Below, piece after piece: positions 16,994 through 26,579 of a stretch of DNA of 64,000 nucleotides. Below the pieces are notes generated by a model that ran no database searches, was not told the DNA's origin, and saw only the letters and a program-made list of their open reading frames with translations. How positions within the stretch are numbered: position 1 is the first letter of the stretch; each line of letters opens with the position of its first letter. A program made the translations under genes and the position numbers. This DNA comes from Acidianus ambivalens (GTDB lineage Archaea; Thermoproteota; Thermoprotei_A; Sulfolobales; Sulfolobaceae): assembly GCF_009729015.1 (NCBI RefSeq), contig NZ_CP045482.1, positions 248,001 through 312,000 on the forward strand, read 5' to 3'.

Positions 16994-17303
16994 CTAAATC
17001 ACTTAAATCAAGCTCTATGATTTCTCCCTCATCTCTTTTCTCTGGTTTTTCGTCTCCAATCTTTTTAACCGTACCATTTTTTCCTTGAATTTCCACAGAT
17101 GAGCCTCCTGCTTTTATCTTAGATACTACCCCTCTCCACTTGTATCCGCAATTTGGACAAACGTATGATCCCATAACGGTAATAGTAATTCTACCTTCTG
17201 CGTCTGGTAAAGGAGAAACTAGATTCCAGGTTTTAACTGGTTTATCTACCTTAGTACCGCAGTTGGGACAAACATCTATTTCTTTTTGTTTTCTTTTTGG
17301 CAT
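16980..17303 (-). CDS. Zinc-ribbon protein with acidic tail
   Basis: 107 residues. Two CPNCG knuckles (about residues 12-16 and 49-53) make a zinc ribbon, with a beta segment between them (LPDAEGRITITVMGSYV). The tail is charged and ends in an acidic run (ELDLSDLDEEE). The layout recalls small archaeal chromatin or transcription-associated zinc ribbons, but I cannot name a function. It overlaps the signal peptidase gene by 14 bp. Confidence 0.75.
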   Translation of the reverse strand: MPKRKQKEIDVCPNCGTKVDKPVKTWNLVSPLPDAEGRITITVMGSYVCPNCGYKWRGVVSKIKAGGSSVEIQGKNGTVKKIGDEKPEKRDEGEIIELDLSDLDEEE

Positions 17304-17327
17304 ATATCATCTATCACTATTTAGGAC

Positions 17328-17621
17328 TTAAAAAATCTTATAAATAAATTCTATCAAAAAAGCTAGAACTAAAAATAGAACTCCGTTCCATAAATACTTG
17401 CTTAACTTATCATTTAATGACGCATATACGAAAATAAAATTAGATATTATTAAAATATAATAGAAAGTAAAAATACAGTTATAAACGTAAGATATAATGA
17501 AAGGAGATAAAGTCCAAGTAAATAAAAAAGCCTTTTCGTTACTAAGCTTTCCTTTAAGTATTGCAAAATACACTGGCGAGAGAATTCCATAAATTAAGAA
17601 TATAAAAGGGACGATGAACAT
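17328..17621 (-). CDS. Small membrane protein, unknown
   Basis: 97 residues with three or four hydrophobic helices (about 2-22, 28-50, 52-70, 75-96). No motif recognised. Its ATG lies 39 bp from the TTG of enolase on the other strand, so a shared divergent promoter is likely. It may be co-transcribed with the zinc-ribbon and signal peptidase genes. Confidence 0.65.
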   Translation of the reverse strand: MFIVPFIFLIYGILSPVYFAILKGKLSNEKAFLFTWTLSPFIISYVYNCIFTFYYILIISNFIFVYASLNDKLSKYLWNGVLFLVLAFLIEFIYKIF

Positions 17622-17660
17622 TATATCCTTGAATAGTAAATTCTATGGAGGTAATTTAAA

Positions 17661-18914
17661 TTGTCTGACAAGTTCATTATTAAAAAAATAAAAGGAATAG
17701 AAATACTTGACTCTAGAGGAAATAGAACTATAAGAGTATTTGTAGAAACTGAAGGAGGAATAAAATCCTTTGGCGATGCACCTGCAGGTGCGTCTAAAGG
17801 TAGCAGGGAAGCCATAGAATTAAGAGATAGTAAAGGTGGAGTTAAACCCGCTATAGATTCCGTAAATTACTTTATCAATGATGCATTAAGAGGCTTTGAT
17901 GTAAGAAGACAAGAAGATATCGATAGAACATTAATACAACTTGATGGGACAGATAACAAATCAAAATTGGGAGCAAATGCAATAATAGCTACCTCAATAG
18001 CTGTAGCAAAAACTGCAGCTAAAGCACTAGGGCTTGAAATTTTTCAATATATAGGTGGTGGGAGAAAACATAGGATTCCTGTTCCCCTTTTAAATATATT
18101 AAACGGAGGACTTCATGCAGGTAATAATCTAAAAATTCAAGAATTTATTATAATTCCTCTAAAATTTAATAAATTTAGTGAAGCTTTATTTGCATCAACA
18201 GAAGTTTATAAGCAGTTGAAAAACTTAGTTACTGAAAAATTCGGTAAAATTTATACAGCATTAGGGGACGAAGGTGGAGTATCCCCACCATTAAATAAAA
18301 CAGAAGAGGCATTAGAATTGTTATCTGATGCAGTAAAGAAGGCAGGATATGAAGGAGAATTTTTCTTTGGTATGGACGCTGCGTCTTCAGATTTTTACAA
18401 TGAAAAAGAAGGAGTATACGAAATAGATGGAACTAAAAAGTCTGCAGAAGAAATGATAGATTACTACTCAGAATTAGCAGGAAAATACCCAATTCTATAT
18501 TTAGAAGATCCATTTAACGAGAACGATTTTGAGCATTTTGCAGAACTTCAATCTAAACTTAAAAATACCATTATAACTGGAGACGATTTATATACAACTA
18601 ACGTTAAATATCTCAAGAAAGGAATTGAAAATAAATCAACTAGAGGAGTTATAGTTAAGCCTAATCAGATAGGAACTTTAACAGAAACTTACGAATTCTT
18701 TGACACTGCCAGAGAAAATTCTATAAAAACAGTAATAAGCCATAGGAGCGGAGAAACTGAAGACAATTTCATAGCAGACCTAGCTGTAGGATTAAACAGT
18801 GATTTTATAAAGACTGGAGCTCCTGCAAGGGGAGAAAGAACAGCTAAATATAATAGAATATTAGAGATAGAAAATGAATATGAAATAGAATATGGAAATA
18901 AAAATATTATCTAA
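17661..18914 (+). CDS. eno: Enolase (2-phosphoglycerate dehydratase)
   Basis: 417 residues from TTG 17661, which has a strong GGAGGT ribosome site at 17647-17652. The start reads MSDKFIIKKIKGIEILDSRG. The family motifs are present: DAPAGASKGSREA, the metal ligand and active-site stretch ALGDEGGVSPPL, LEDPFNEND, the catalytic lysine in VKPNQIGTLTE and SHRSGETED. It interconverts 2-phosphoglycerate and phosphoenolpyruvate in glycolysis and gluconeogenesis. Length is normal for the family. Confidence 0.97.
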   Translation: MSDKFIIKKIKGIEILDSRGNRTIRVFVETEGGIKSFGDAPAGASKGSREAIELRDSKGGVKPAIDSVNYFINDALRGFDVRRQEDIDRTLIQLDGTDNKSKLGANAIIATSIAVAKTAAKALGLEIFQYIGGGRKHRIPVPLLNILNGGLHAGNNLKIQEFIIIPLKFNKFSEALFASTEVYKQLKNLVTEKFGKIYTALGDEGGVSPPLNKTEEALELLSDAVKKAGYEGEFFFGMDAASSDFYNEKEGVYEIDGTKKSAEEMIDYYSELAGKYPILYLEDPFNENDFEHFAELQSKLKNTIITGDDLYTTNVKYLKKGIENKSTRGVIVKPNQIGTLTETYEFFDTARENSIKTVISHRSGETEDNFIADLAVGLNSDFIKTGAPARGERTAKYNRILEIENEYEIEYGNKNII

Positions 18915-18916
18915 CT

Positions 18917-19168
18917 TTATGGTATAAGGATACCTATAATTATTAGCACTGCCGCAATTACTAGCATAAGTAGCATAAAATTCTTAACAGACATTGAAGG
19001 TAATGCCTTCGCTAATTTAAACATTCCATATATAAATGCTGCAAATAAGATTATTGATGCTATAACAATACCTGTCACTATTAATATTTCAGAAATAGGT
19101 ACAGTTTGTATATTAATATTACCGAATATCTGCGACGTAATGTTATTAAGTTCGCTTAATGCCATCAC
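18917..19168 (-). CDS. Small two-helix membrane protein, unknown
   Basis: 83 residues. An N-terminal polar part (1-24) is followed by two hydrophobic helices (about 26-50 and 60-82). Ends three bases from the enolase stop, on the opposite strand. The start region is AT-rich and faces the sRNA and cdvA. No family recognised. Confidence 0.6.
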   Translation of the reverse strand: MMALSELNNITSQIFGNINIQTVPISEILIVTGIVIASIILFAAFIYGMFKLAKALPSMSVKNFMLLMLVIAAVLIIIGILIP

Positions 19169-19217
19169 TTATCCTTTTTATGTATAAAGTTTATTTATAC
19201 CACAACCCATAATATTA

Positions 19218-19276
19218 CTCGCTTGATGATGAAGGTTAAAAGCGCTTATCTGTGATGAAAAAGACCTTCTGACGAG
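19218..19276 (+). ncRNA. Probable C/D-box sRNA (2'-O-methylation guide)
   Basis: A C box ATGATGA (19226-19232), a C' box GTGATGA (19252-19258) and a D box CTGA (19269-19272) lie in order within 60 bases. The outer ends CTCG (19218-19221) and CGAG (19273-19276) can pair to close the kink-turn stem. The D' box is weaker (CTGT, 19250-19253, merging into C'). The two guide regions would be GGTTAAAAGCGCTTAT before D' and AAAAGACCTT before D. Targets unknown. It lies in the gap between a membrane-protein gene and cdvA. Confidence 0.6.
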
Positions 19277-19329
19277 CCTTAACCCTTTTAAATATTTTAT
19301 CTCAACATGTAACTTTGAGGAGTATTACC

Positions 19330-20044
<715 letters not shown>

Positions 20045-20061
20045 CAAGCCAGTGAAATAGA

Positions 20062-20838
20062 ATGCTAGAAAAGTTACCCATATTTTCCCGCTTTAATGGT
20101 GATAAAAAAAAGAGAGCTCAACTCGGTAAGCTCCTAACTGAGATATCAATTAAACTAAAAGATCAACAAAGCAAGCTAGAAGAGGGAATGCATAGATTAA
20201 AGGAAAGGGATAAAGAGCTTTTTGAAAAGCTAGTTAGAGCTCAAATAGAAGGAGATACTGCGAGAGCTACAATTTACGCACAGGAAATTTCTGATATTAG
20301 AAAGATGATTAAAATAATTTATACAGCGTTCTTAGCAATAGAAAAAGTAAGATTAAAACTAGATACTGTTCAAGAATTACAAGGCGTGTCGCTAGTTTTA
20401 TTCCCAGTAGTTAAAATATTAGGTGAATTAAAGGATCAAATAAAAGGAATCGCACCAGAGGTAGCTTTGGCTTTAGATTCCATAACAAGTAGTGTAAACA
20501 GTATTGCAGTAGAGACTGGAGCTTTGAGCGATAAAACTGTTTTACCTTCTACAATAGATGAACAAGCTAAGAAGATAATGGAAGAGGCACAGAAAACCGC
20601 AGAAATTAAAATAAAGGAAATGTTGCCAGATTTGCCTCATCCGCCCTCTACAACTCAAGTTAAACTTCAGTATGAAAAGAGAAAGTTGGATGAAAAAGAG
20701 CTCTTAAATTATATCAATAGTAATGGCGGCTTCTTAGATGTAGAATATGTAGTTAAAAAATATGGAGTAGAAAAAGACGAGGTAATGGGATTACTTAAGG
20801 AAATGGCAAATAAAGGGCTAATCAGTATCGAGGCATGA
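20062..20838 (+). CDS. cdvB: ESCRT-III homologue CdvB
   Basis: 258 residues. Helical ESCRT-III core (about 15-165), a linker with a MIM2-type proline motif MLPDLPHPP (187-195) that binds the MIT domain of CdvC, and a C-terminal winged helix (about 209-258, LDEKELLNYINSNGGFLDVE onward) that docks on CdvA. Polymerises at the division site. Lies 18 bp after cdvA and just before cdvC. A paralogue without the winged helix is encoded at 44040-44696. Confidence 0.96.
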   Translation: MLEKLPIFSRFNGDKKKRAQLGKLLTEISIKLKDQQSKLEEGMHRLKERDKELFEKLVRAQIEGDTARATIYAQEISDIRKMIKIIYTAFLAIEKVRLKLDTVQELQGVSLVLFPVVKILGELKDQIKGIAPEVALALDSITSSVNSIAVETGALSDKTVLPSTIDEQAKKIMEEAQKTAEIKIKEMLPDLPHPPSTTQVKLQYEKRKLDEKELLNYINSNGGFLDVEYVVKKYGVEKDEVMGLLKEMANKGLISIEA

Positions 20839-20842
20839 GAAA

Positions 20843-21955
20843 ATGAGCGCTCCTATAATGTTAGAAGAAATGGCAAGAAAATACGCTATAGCCGCAGTAA
20901 GAGCTGACAAGGAAGGAAATAGAGACGAAGCAATAACTTACTATAAGAAAGCCATAGACGTTTTAACTCAGATAGTTGTTTTATATCCAGATTCTCCGAC
21001 AAGGCAAGCTTATGAGCAAATGATTGATGAATACAAAAAACGAGTAAGCGTTCTTGAAAATATGTTACCAGAGACTCCTCAAGAGGATAATTCCCAAAAA
21101 ACAGATGACGAACTAATAATGAAAGAAAAACCTAAAGTTTCATTCTCCGACATTGTAGGCTTAGATGACGTTAAAGAGGCTTTAAAAGAAGCAATAATAT
21201 ACCCCTCAAAGAGGCCTGATTTATTCCCATTAGGTTGGCCGAGAGGAATCCTCTTATATGGACCTCCGGGTAATGGGAAAACAATGCTTGCTGCAGCCGT
21301 AGCTAACGAAATAGACTCCTACTTTATTCATGTTGATGCAGCATCTATAATGTCGAAATGGCTAGGAGAGGCGGAAAAGAATGTAGCAAAAATATTCAAT
21401 ACTGCGAGAGAATATTCTAAGAAAGATAATAAGCCAGCTATAATCTTTGTAGATGAAATTGACGCGTTACTTGGAACATATACTTCAGAAGTTGGAGGAG
21501 AAGTTAGAGTTAGAAACCAATTCTTAAAGGAAATGGACGGAATAATGGATAAAAATGAAAATTACATGGTTTACGTTATAGGTGCTACTAATAAGCCTTG
21601 GAGACTAGATGAACCTTTCTTAAGGAGATTCCAAAAGAGAATTTACGTTCCTTTACCAGATTTTAATCAAAGGTTAGCATTATTTAAGTATTATACATCA
21701 AAGGTTAAACTAGGCAATGTTGATCTTCAAGAACTAGCTAAAATGACTGAAGGCTATTCAGCAAGCGACATAAGAGACATAGTACAGTCTGCTCATATGA
21801 GAGTTGTGAAAGAAATGTTTGAGAAGAACTTATCTGAACCGAGAGAAATAACTATGGACGATTTCAAAGAAGTCCTAAAGATAAGAAAGCCCAGTGTTAA
21901 CCAAGAACTTCTTAAAGCTTATGAAGCTTGGACTGAAAAGTTTAAGGCATTATAA
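20843..21955 (+). CDS. cdvC: Vps4-like AAA ATPase CdvC
   Basis: 370 residues. MIT domain at about 5-75, then a linker and one AAA module: Walker A GPPGNGKT at 140-147, Walker B IIFVDEID ending near 206, second region of homology with ATNKPWRLDEPFLRRF, and the C-terminal Vps4 helix. It disassembles ESCRT-III filaments during division and vesicle release. Starts four bases after the cdvB stop. Confidence 0.97.
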   Translation: MSAPIMLEEMARKYAIAAVRADKEGNRDEAITYYKKAIDVLTQIVVLYPDSPTRQAYEQMIDEYKKRVSVLENMLPETPQEDNSQKTDDELIMKEKPKVSFSDIVGLDDVKEALKEAIIYPSKRPDLFPLGWPRGILLYGPPGNGKTMLAAAVANEIDSYFIHVDAASIMSKWLGEAEKNVAKIFNTAREYSKKDNKPAIIFVDEIDALLGTYTSEVGGEVRVRNQFLKEMDGIMDKNENYMVYVIGATNKPWRLDEPFLRRFQKRIYVPLPDFNQRLALFKYYTSKVKLGNVDLQELAKMTEGYSASDIRDIVQSAHMRVVKEMFEKNLSEPREITMDDFKEVLKIRKPSVNQELLKAYEAWTEKFKAL

Positions 21956-22013
21956 TAATCAGCTACCCCAAGTGCCCTTCATCGGTCAGTTGGCATGTCT
22001 AACATCATTTAAG

Positions 22014-23990
22014 TTAAATAGACAGCAAATCGCTTATTAATTTTCCTGTTGACTTACTTCCTTTAATATATTTTAAAATCATCTTTATGTCATATCCAGT
22101 TCTGTCTTCCCAGATTTTAATTGCCTCATCAAGCTTTTCTTTAGCAATTAAATGATATTTACATAATCCGTCCTTCATAGCCTCAAAGTCACATAGTTTG
22201 CATTTATTATATGCAACTAAATTCAAACCTTTGGCTAGCTCTAAGCCTATAATTTTCTTTTCCTCATTATATTTCTCAAAGTATTTGGAAATTTTATCTT
22301 TAACCTCATTAATTACTTCATCTTTATTTTTCTTACCATAAATAATTTCGTCCAATTTGTCTTCCATATCTGCTGTCATTTTAACGTCAGTTAGTTCGTT
22401 AAAGTATTTCTCGAGAACTTCAGAAACAATTATACCTAGTTTTGTCGGATAGATATAACTTCTTCTAGTTACTACATACTTTCTCTGGAATAGCGTTTCT
22501 ATAATTTTTCCTCTTGTAGCTTCAGTGCCTATTTTTACATCTTCCATCCATTTAAGTAGAGAAACCCTAGTAAACCTTGTTAAAGGCTTTGTCAGTAAAA
22601 GCTTTGGTTTAATTGAAATTATTTCTACCTCACTTCCTTCATTAACGTTTACAAGTTCTTCGTTCTCAAATCTGTGATAGGGATAAATCTTTAGCCAACC
22701 CTCGTAGGTTATCTTTTGAAAATCTAATTGTAACTTTAATTTCTCCTTCTCAAATTCTAGAATAATTCTTTGTCTGGTAACTTCTGCATCTCTAGAAATA
22801 GATGCTAAAAATCTCCTAACAATAAGCTCGTAAACTTCACTTTCTTGTTTACCTAGTTTTTTAGGAATAACTCCTGTAGGATAAATAGCTGGGTGTGCCG
22901 GATCGTCTTTATTACCTTGTCTAACTATAAATTTCCCTTTAGTCATAAGGTTTAATTCGTCCACTAACTCTCCGAATCTTTGAGATAATCCTGTTACAAT
23001 TTCATTGATATTAATGGTAGGCGGTATTTTTTGACTATTAGTCCTTGGATAACTTATTACTCCATCGAGATAAAGCTCTTCTCCTACTCTCTCAGTTCTA
23101 TAAGGAGACAATCCAAATAATCTTCCAGCTTCTAATTGTAAATCTCCTAAATTGAAAGGAGGAGGTCTAATTATTTTATCCTTATTTAAAATATTTTTAT
23201 CTACTATTAGCTTATCTTTCTTTAACCTAGTTATTAATGATTCTACGTCATCAATATTATGAAACTCTTGGTCTAAGTATACTGTATTTATTATATTCCC
23301 AAGCCTTATTTTTAGTTCTATTTTAAAATAAGGCAAAGGAACGAAAGTTTCTCTATCAAGATGCCTTTTAACAACTTCTATTAGCGTAGGGCTCTGCACT
23401 CTTCCAGCGCTCAATATTACACTTTTCTTTGAGGTATCTTTTACTGCATTCATTAAAGCCCTGCTGACATTTATACCCCAAAGCCAATCAACTATATGCC
23501 TAGCAATTCCTGCATTAACCATATTATAATCCAAGGGTTGTAAATTATTAAAAGATTTAATTAACTCTTCCTTAGTTAACGACGAGAATTTCATTCTTTT
23601 AGCTTTTTTCAAATCTCCAAAATTTTTAATTATCATGTAACCAATTACTGAACCTTCTATATCATAGTCGCATGCGTTTATATATTCTTTAGCATATTTA
23701 CATAATTTTTGGAGCAAAATCAAATATTTCCTAGTATAGTAGGATTTCTTGTCTATCTCCCATAGTGGTTTCCACTCAACCTCAAATACTGGGAATCCAG
23801 AAGGTCCAGTTAGATTAAACATATGACCAACGGCGGATGCTATTACTATATTCCTACTAGGGATTACCCAATATAGTGCAGAGTTAGATTTACAAGTTAT
23901 GAATTTTGAAGAAAAAGCGTCTACTATCTTTCTAGCCGCCTTAGGTTTTTCAGCTATAATTAACGTATAATTTCTCGGATTACAGGATAT
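22014..23990 (-). CDS. topA: DNA topoisomerase IA (topA), start codon unclear
   Basis: Type IA topoisomerase of about 658 residues. The Toprim motifs are IIAEKPKAARKI with the catalytic Glu and CDYDIEGS (D-x-D-x-E). The active-site tyrosine is in GVISYPRTNS, and there is a C-terminal Cys-His element (CKLCDFE..GLCKYH). The first in-frame ATG is at 23822, but starting there would delete the Toprim Glu. Coding sequence clearly goes on upstream (NPRNYTLIIAEKPKAA at about 23981-23934), yet no ATG, GTG or TTG is in frame before the TAA at about 24033-24035. I place the start at an ATA at 23990 that follows a GGGGGT run; an ATT near 24026 or a mutated start are alternatives. rpoK ends two bases upstream of this point. 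It relaxes negative supercoils. Confidence 0.9.
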   Translation of the reverse strand: MSCNPRNYTLIIAEKPKAARKIVDAFSSKFITCKSNSALYWVIPSRNIVIASAVGHMFNLTGPSGFPVFEVEWKPLWEIDKKSYYTRKYLILLQKLCKYAKEYINACDYDIEGSVIGYMIIKNFGDLKKAKRMKFSSLTKEELIKSFNNLQPLDYNMVNAGIARHIVDWLWGINVSRALMNAVKDTSKKSVILSAGRVQSPTLIEVVKRHLDRETFVPLPYFKIELKIRLGNIINTVYLDQEFHNIDDVESLITRLKKDKLIVDKNILNKDKIIRPPPFNLGDLQLEAGRLFGLSPYRTERVGEELYLDGVISYPRTNSQKIPPTININEIVTGLSQRFGELVDELNLMTKGKFIVRQGNKDDPAHPAIYPTGVIPKKLGKQESEVYELIVRRFLASISRDAEVTRQRIILEFEKEKLKLQLDFQKITYEGWLKIYPYHRFENEELVNVNEGSEVEIISIKPKLLLTKPLTRFTRVSLLKWMEDVKIGTEATRGKIIETLFQRKYVVTRRSYIYPTKLGIIVSEVLEKYFNELTDVKMTADMEDKLDEIIYGKKNKDEVINEVKDKISKYFEKYNEEKKIIGLELAKGLNLVAYNKCKLCDFEAMKDGLCKYHLIAKEKLDEAIKIWEDRTGYDIKMILKYIKGSKSTGKLISDLLSI

Positions 23991-23992
23991 AT

Positions 23993-24280
23993 TTAACCCC
24001 CTAAAATCTCCTTCACTGAAATTAATTCTACTTTACCATTAGGGAATCTTCTTCTAATTGTTATAGGTAAAATTCCTCTTTTTAGCTCCTCTTCAGCAAT
24101 GGATATGGAGTTTAATTGCTCGGGTTTGAATCCGGATATATCTATTAATGGTACTGCGCCCATAGCTAGCTGTAAAGCTCTTGCACTAACTATTCTTGCA
24201 ATTTCATAAATTGTTAATCTCTTCTTCCAAGATTCTATATAAGCAACATTCAGCTTATTAACGATTTCTAATTCAGACAT
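23993..24280 (-). CDS. rpoK: DNA-directed RNA polymerase subunit K
   Basis: 95 residues; the archaeal Rpb6/omega counterpart. Marked by LTIYEIARIVSARALQLAMG, the omega-type fold core, and by EEELKRGILPITIRRRFPNG. It clamps the assembled RNA polymerase. The stop touches the start region of topA, so the two are probably one transcript with serA and the aminotransferase gene upstream. Confidence 0.92.
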   Translation of the reverse strand: MSELEIVNKLNVAYIESWKKRLTIYEIARIVSARALQLAMGAVPLIDISGFKPEQLNSISIAEEELKRGILPITIRRRFPNGKVELISVKEILGG

Positions 24281-24316
24281 CTTAAGTACATATTAATCTA
24301 GGAAAATAAATTTACC

Positions 24317-25435
24317 TTACCATATAACCTCTTGCCTTAAGAATTCTGGAAGCTTACATTCTGCTGGTGGTTTAATCTCGATATCCTGCTTTAATACGTC
24401 AGAAAGCGATAGCAATAACCTATATATAGCTCTATCATCCACAACTCCTAATATACCAATTCTAATTATTTTATCCCTTAATTCTCCCATTCCCCCACTT
24501 ATTTCTATTCCACGTTTCTTTAACTCTTCCCTAAGAGTTTTAGAAGGGATAGGAGGAATCCCTGCAACTACTGTGTTAGAAAAGTTACTCTCATTACCAA
24601 ATAACGAAAAGCTAATACTAGACAGTACAGATCTTAGATATCTACTACAAGCCTCATGTCTTTTTATTCTATTTTTTAATCCTTCCATTTCCAGAATTTC
24701 TGCAGCCCTTAATGAGGCAAAGAAAGCTCCAGTAGATGGAGTAAATGGAGTTTCATGCTTATCTTGGAATTTTAATGCTAATTTCAAGTTAAGGTAATTT
24801 GGCATATCATCGTCATGAAGCTCGCTTACCCCTTCTTCAGACATTGCTACAAACCCCATTCCTGGTACTGAAGCTAATGCTTTTTGACTACCAGTAGCTA
24901 TAGCGTCAATATGCCAATTATTGACATCTATCTCATATGCTGCAAAGCCTGAAACAGAATCAACTATAAACTTCTTTCCTGAATTTTTAACAAGTTTAGT
25001 AACTTCTCCCAAGTTTCTAAACGCTATTCCAGTGCTAGTCTCATTATGTACTAAAGCTACTGCATCGGCGTCTTTATTTTCATCTAAAGCCACTTTTACA
25101 TCCTCTAACGAAAATCCCTCTCCTGCAGGTTTAGAATAAACCTTTGTTGCACATCCCCTCCTATTTATAGAATCTAATAGCCTATTACTAAACTCACCAT
25201 AAGTAAATACTATCACTTTTTCTCCTCTTTTCAATAATGAGAAGACCATAGATTCCACAGCTAAAGTTCCTGAGCCCGTAAGTAACGCGACTCTGCTTGA
25301 GTCAAAATGCTTTATCATCTTTTCTTCCAAGGACTTTACTACTTCTCTAAATTCATCAGACCTATGATTTACAACCCTAGTTGCTGCAAAAGAAACACTT
25401 TGAGGTACATTAACTGGACCAGGTATTAAAATCAA
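24317..25435 (-). CDS. Class V aminotransferase (serine/alanine-glyoxylate type)
   Basis: 372 residues. Starts MILIPGPVNVP, then NHRSDEFREVV, LLTGSGTLAVES, HNETSTG and the PLP lysine in ATGSQKALASVPG. These are hallmarks of the alanine-glyoxylate / serine-pyruvate / phosphoserine aminotransferase group. Because its start overlaps the stop of the adjacent D-3-phosphoglycerate dehydrogenase gene by 4 bp, the likely role is the transamination step of serine synthesis from 3-phosphohydroxypyruvate, or serine-glyoxylate exchange. The exact substrate cannot be read from sequence. Confidence 0.88.
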   Translation of the reverse strand: MILIPGPVNVPQSVSFAATRVVNHRSDEFREVVKSLEEKMIKHFDSSRVALLTGSGTLAVESMVFSLLKRGEKVIVFTYGEFSNRLLDSINRRGCATKVYSKPAGEGFSLEDVKVALDENKDADAVALVHNETSTGIAFRNLGEVTKLVKNSGKKFIVDSVSGFAAYEIDVNNWHIDAIATGSQKALASVPGMGFVAMSEEGVSELHDDDMPNYLNLKLALKFQDKHETPFTPSTGAFFASLRAAEILEMEGLKNRIKRHEACSRYLRSVLSSISFSLFGNESNFSNTVVAGIPPIPSKTLREELKKRGIEISGGMGELRDKIIRIGILGVVDDRAIYRLLLSLSDVLKQDIEIKPPAECKLPEFLRQEVIW

Positions 25436-26415
25436 AATTGAACACCTAGTTCTTTTATAGCATTAAGTAAATTCTCGGTAGTAGTTACTGCTACTCTGTA
25501 TTGTGCCTCTTTTGTTTGTGCACCTATGTGCGTAGTTATTGTAACTCTCTCGTGTTTTAAAAGCTCTAATTCCCATTCTTCTTTGGGCGGCTCATGCCAT
25601 AATACGTCTGCAGCGTACGCATAAACTTTACCACTTTTTATATATTTTAATAGAGCTTGACCATCTACTGCTACTGCCCTGCTAGTATTTACTATAATTA
25701 CGTTATCTTTCATAATTTCAAATGCCTTCTCGTCAAGAATTGGTTTAGCGTTTTTACCTACTGTCACATGGAGAGAAATTACATCAGACTGTTTCAATAA
25801 CTCTTCTAGGGTTACGGGAATTATTCCTAATTGCGTTGCCCTATCTTTTATATCCATTATATCATATGCTAATACTTTCATTCCCATAGCTTTTGCAATT
25901 ATTCCGACTTTAGTACCAATTCTTCCAAACCCTATTATTCCTAGAGTTTTCCCAGCTAATTCTAAACCCTCTATTTTCTTAAATATTCCGCTCTTAGCTA
26001 ATGTCATAGAAGTATACATTTTCCTTGCTCCTGCTATCATAAGACCTATTGTTAGCTCTACTGCAGAATCTGTAGACGCTCCTGGTGCGTAAACTAACTT
26101 TATTCCTCTTTCTTGTGCTGCATCAGTATCGATATTATCTAATCCTATTCCTGCTCTTGCTATTATCTTAAGTCTCTTTCCTCTTTCTATAATATCTCTA
26201 GTTACCTTAGTTCTACTCCTTACTATTATTATATCATAGTTCTCAATTACCTTCATTAATTCTTCCTTAGAAATCTCCGGTTGATAGTCTACATGAAAGC
26301 CTTTCTCTTTTAGAGTATTTAGCATTACATCTGCTACAGGATCGGTTATTAAGATATTTAGATTTTCTTTATTTAGAGAATTGGTTTGTATAGTTGTTTG
26401 CTCCATTTTTATCAC
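25432..26415 (-). CDS. serA: D-3-phosphoglycerate dehydrogenase
   Basis: 327 residues from GTG 26415 (ATG at 26406 also possible). NAD-binding motif LGIIGFGRIGTKVG, substrate residues in RSRTKVTRD and ARAGIGLDNID, and the catalytic histidine near TTHIGAQTKEA. It lacks the C-terminal ACT domain of bacterial SerA, as is usual for the short archaeal form. It oxidises 3-phosphoglycerate to phosphohydroxypyruvate, the first step to serine. It is followed by an aminotransferase gene with a 4-bp overlap. Confidence 0.92.
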   Translation of the reverse strand: MIKMEQTTIQTNSLNKENLNILITDPVADVMLNTLKEKGFHVDYQPEISKEELMKVIENYDIIIVRSRTKVTRDIIERGKRLKIIARAGIGLDNIDTDAAQERGIKLVYAPGASTDSAVELTIGLMIAGARKMYTSMTLAKSGIFKKIEGLELAGKTLGIIGFGRIGTKVGIIAKAMGMKVLAYDIMDIKDRATQLGIIPVTLEELLKQSDVISLHVTVGKNAKPILDEKAFEIMKDNVIIVNTSRAVAVDGQALLKYIKSGKVYAYAADVLWHEPPKEEWELELLKHERVTITTHIGAQTKEAQYRVAVTTTENLLNAIKELGVQF

Positions 26416-26443
26416 CGTTACAAGAAGTTATCTATTGCTTACC

Positions 26444-26515
26444 ATGATGATGAAAAAACATAAGAAGAAGCAGTATTATAGAAGGAGAAAATTAAACTTT
26501 CTTGAACAATTTTGA
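26444..26515 (+). CDS. Possible 23-residue very basic micro-ORF
   Basis: ATG 26444 to TGA 26513-26515. The product begins MMMKKHKKKQYYRRRKLN, with half its residues Lys, Arg or His. It lies alone on the plus strand in the 164-bp gap between serA and the glycosylase gene, 28 bp from the serA start. Tiny basic proteins exist among ribosomal proteins, but a chance frame in an A-rich control region is at least as likely. Confidence 0.2.
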   Translation: MMMKKHKKKQYYRRRKLNFLEQF

Positions 26516-26579
26516 AGTCGGCTACGGTTATCATTTTTAGCTCATATATATGAGAAATCTCTGGTTTATATGCTTTTAT

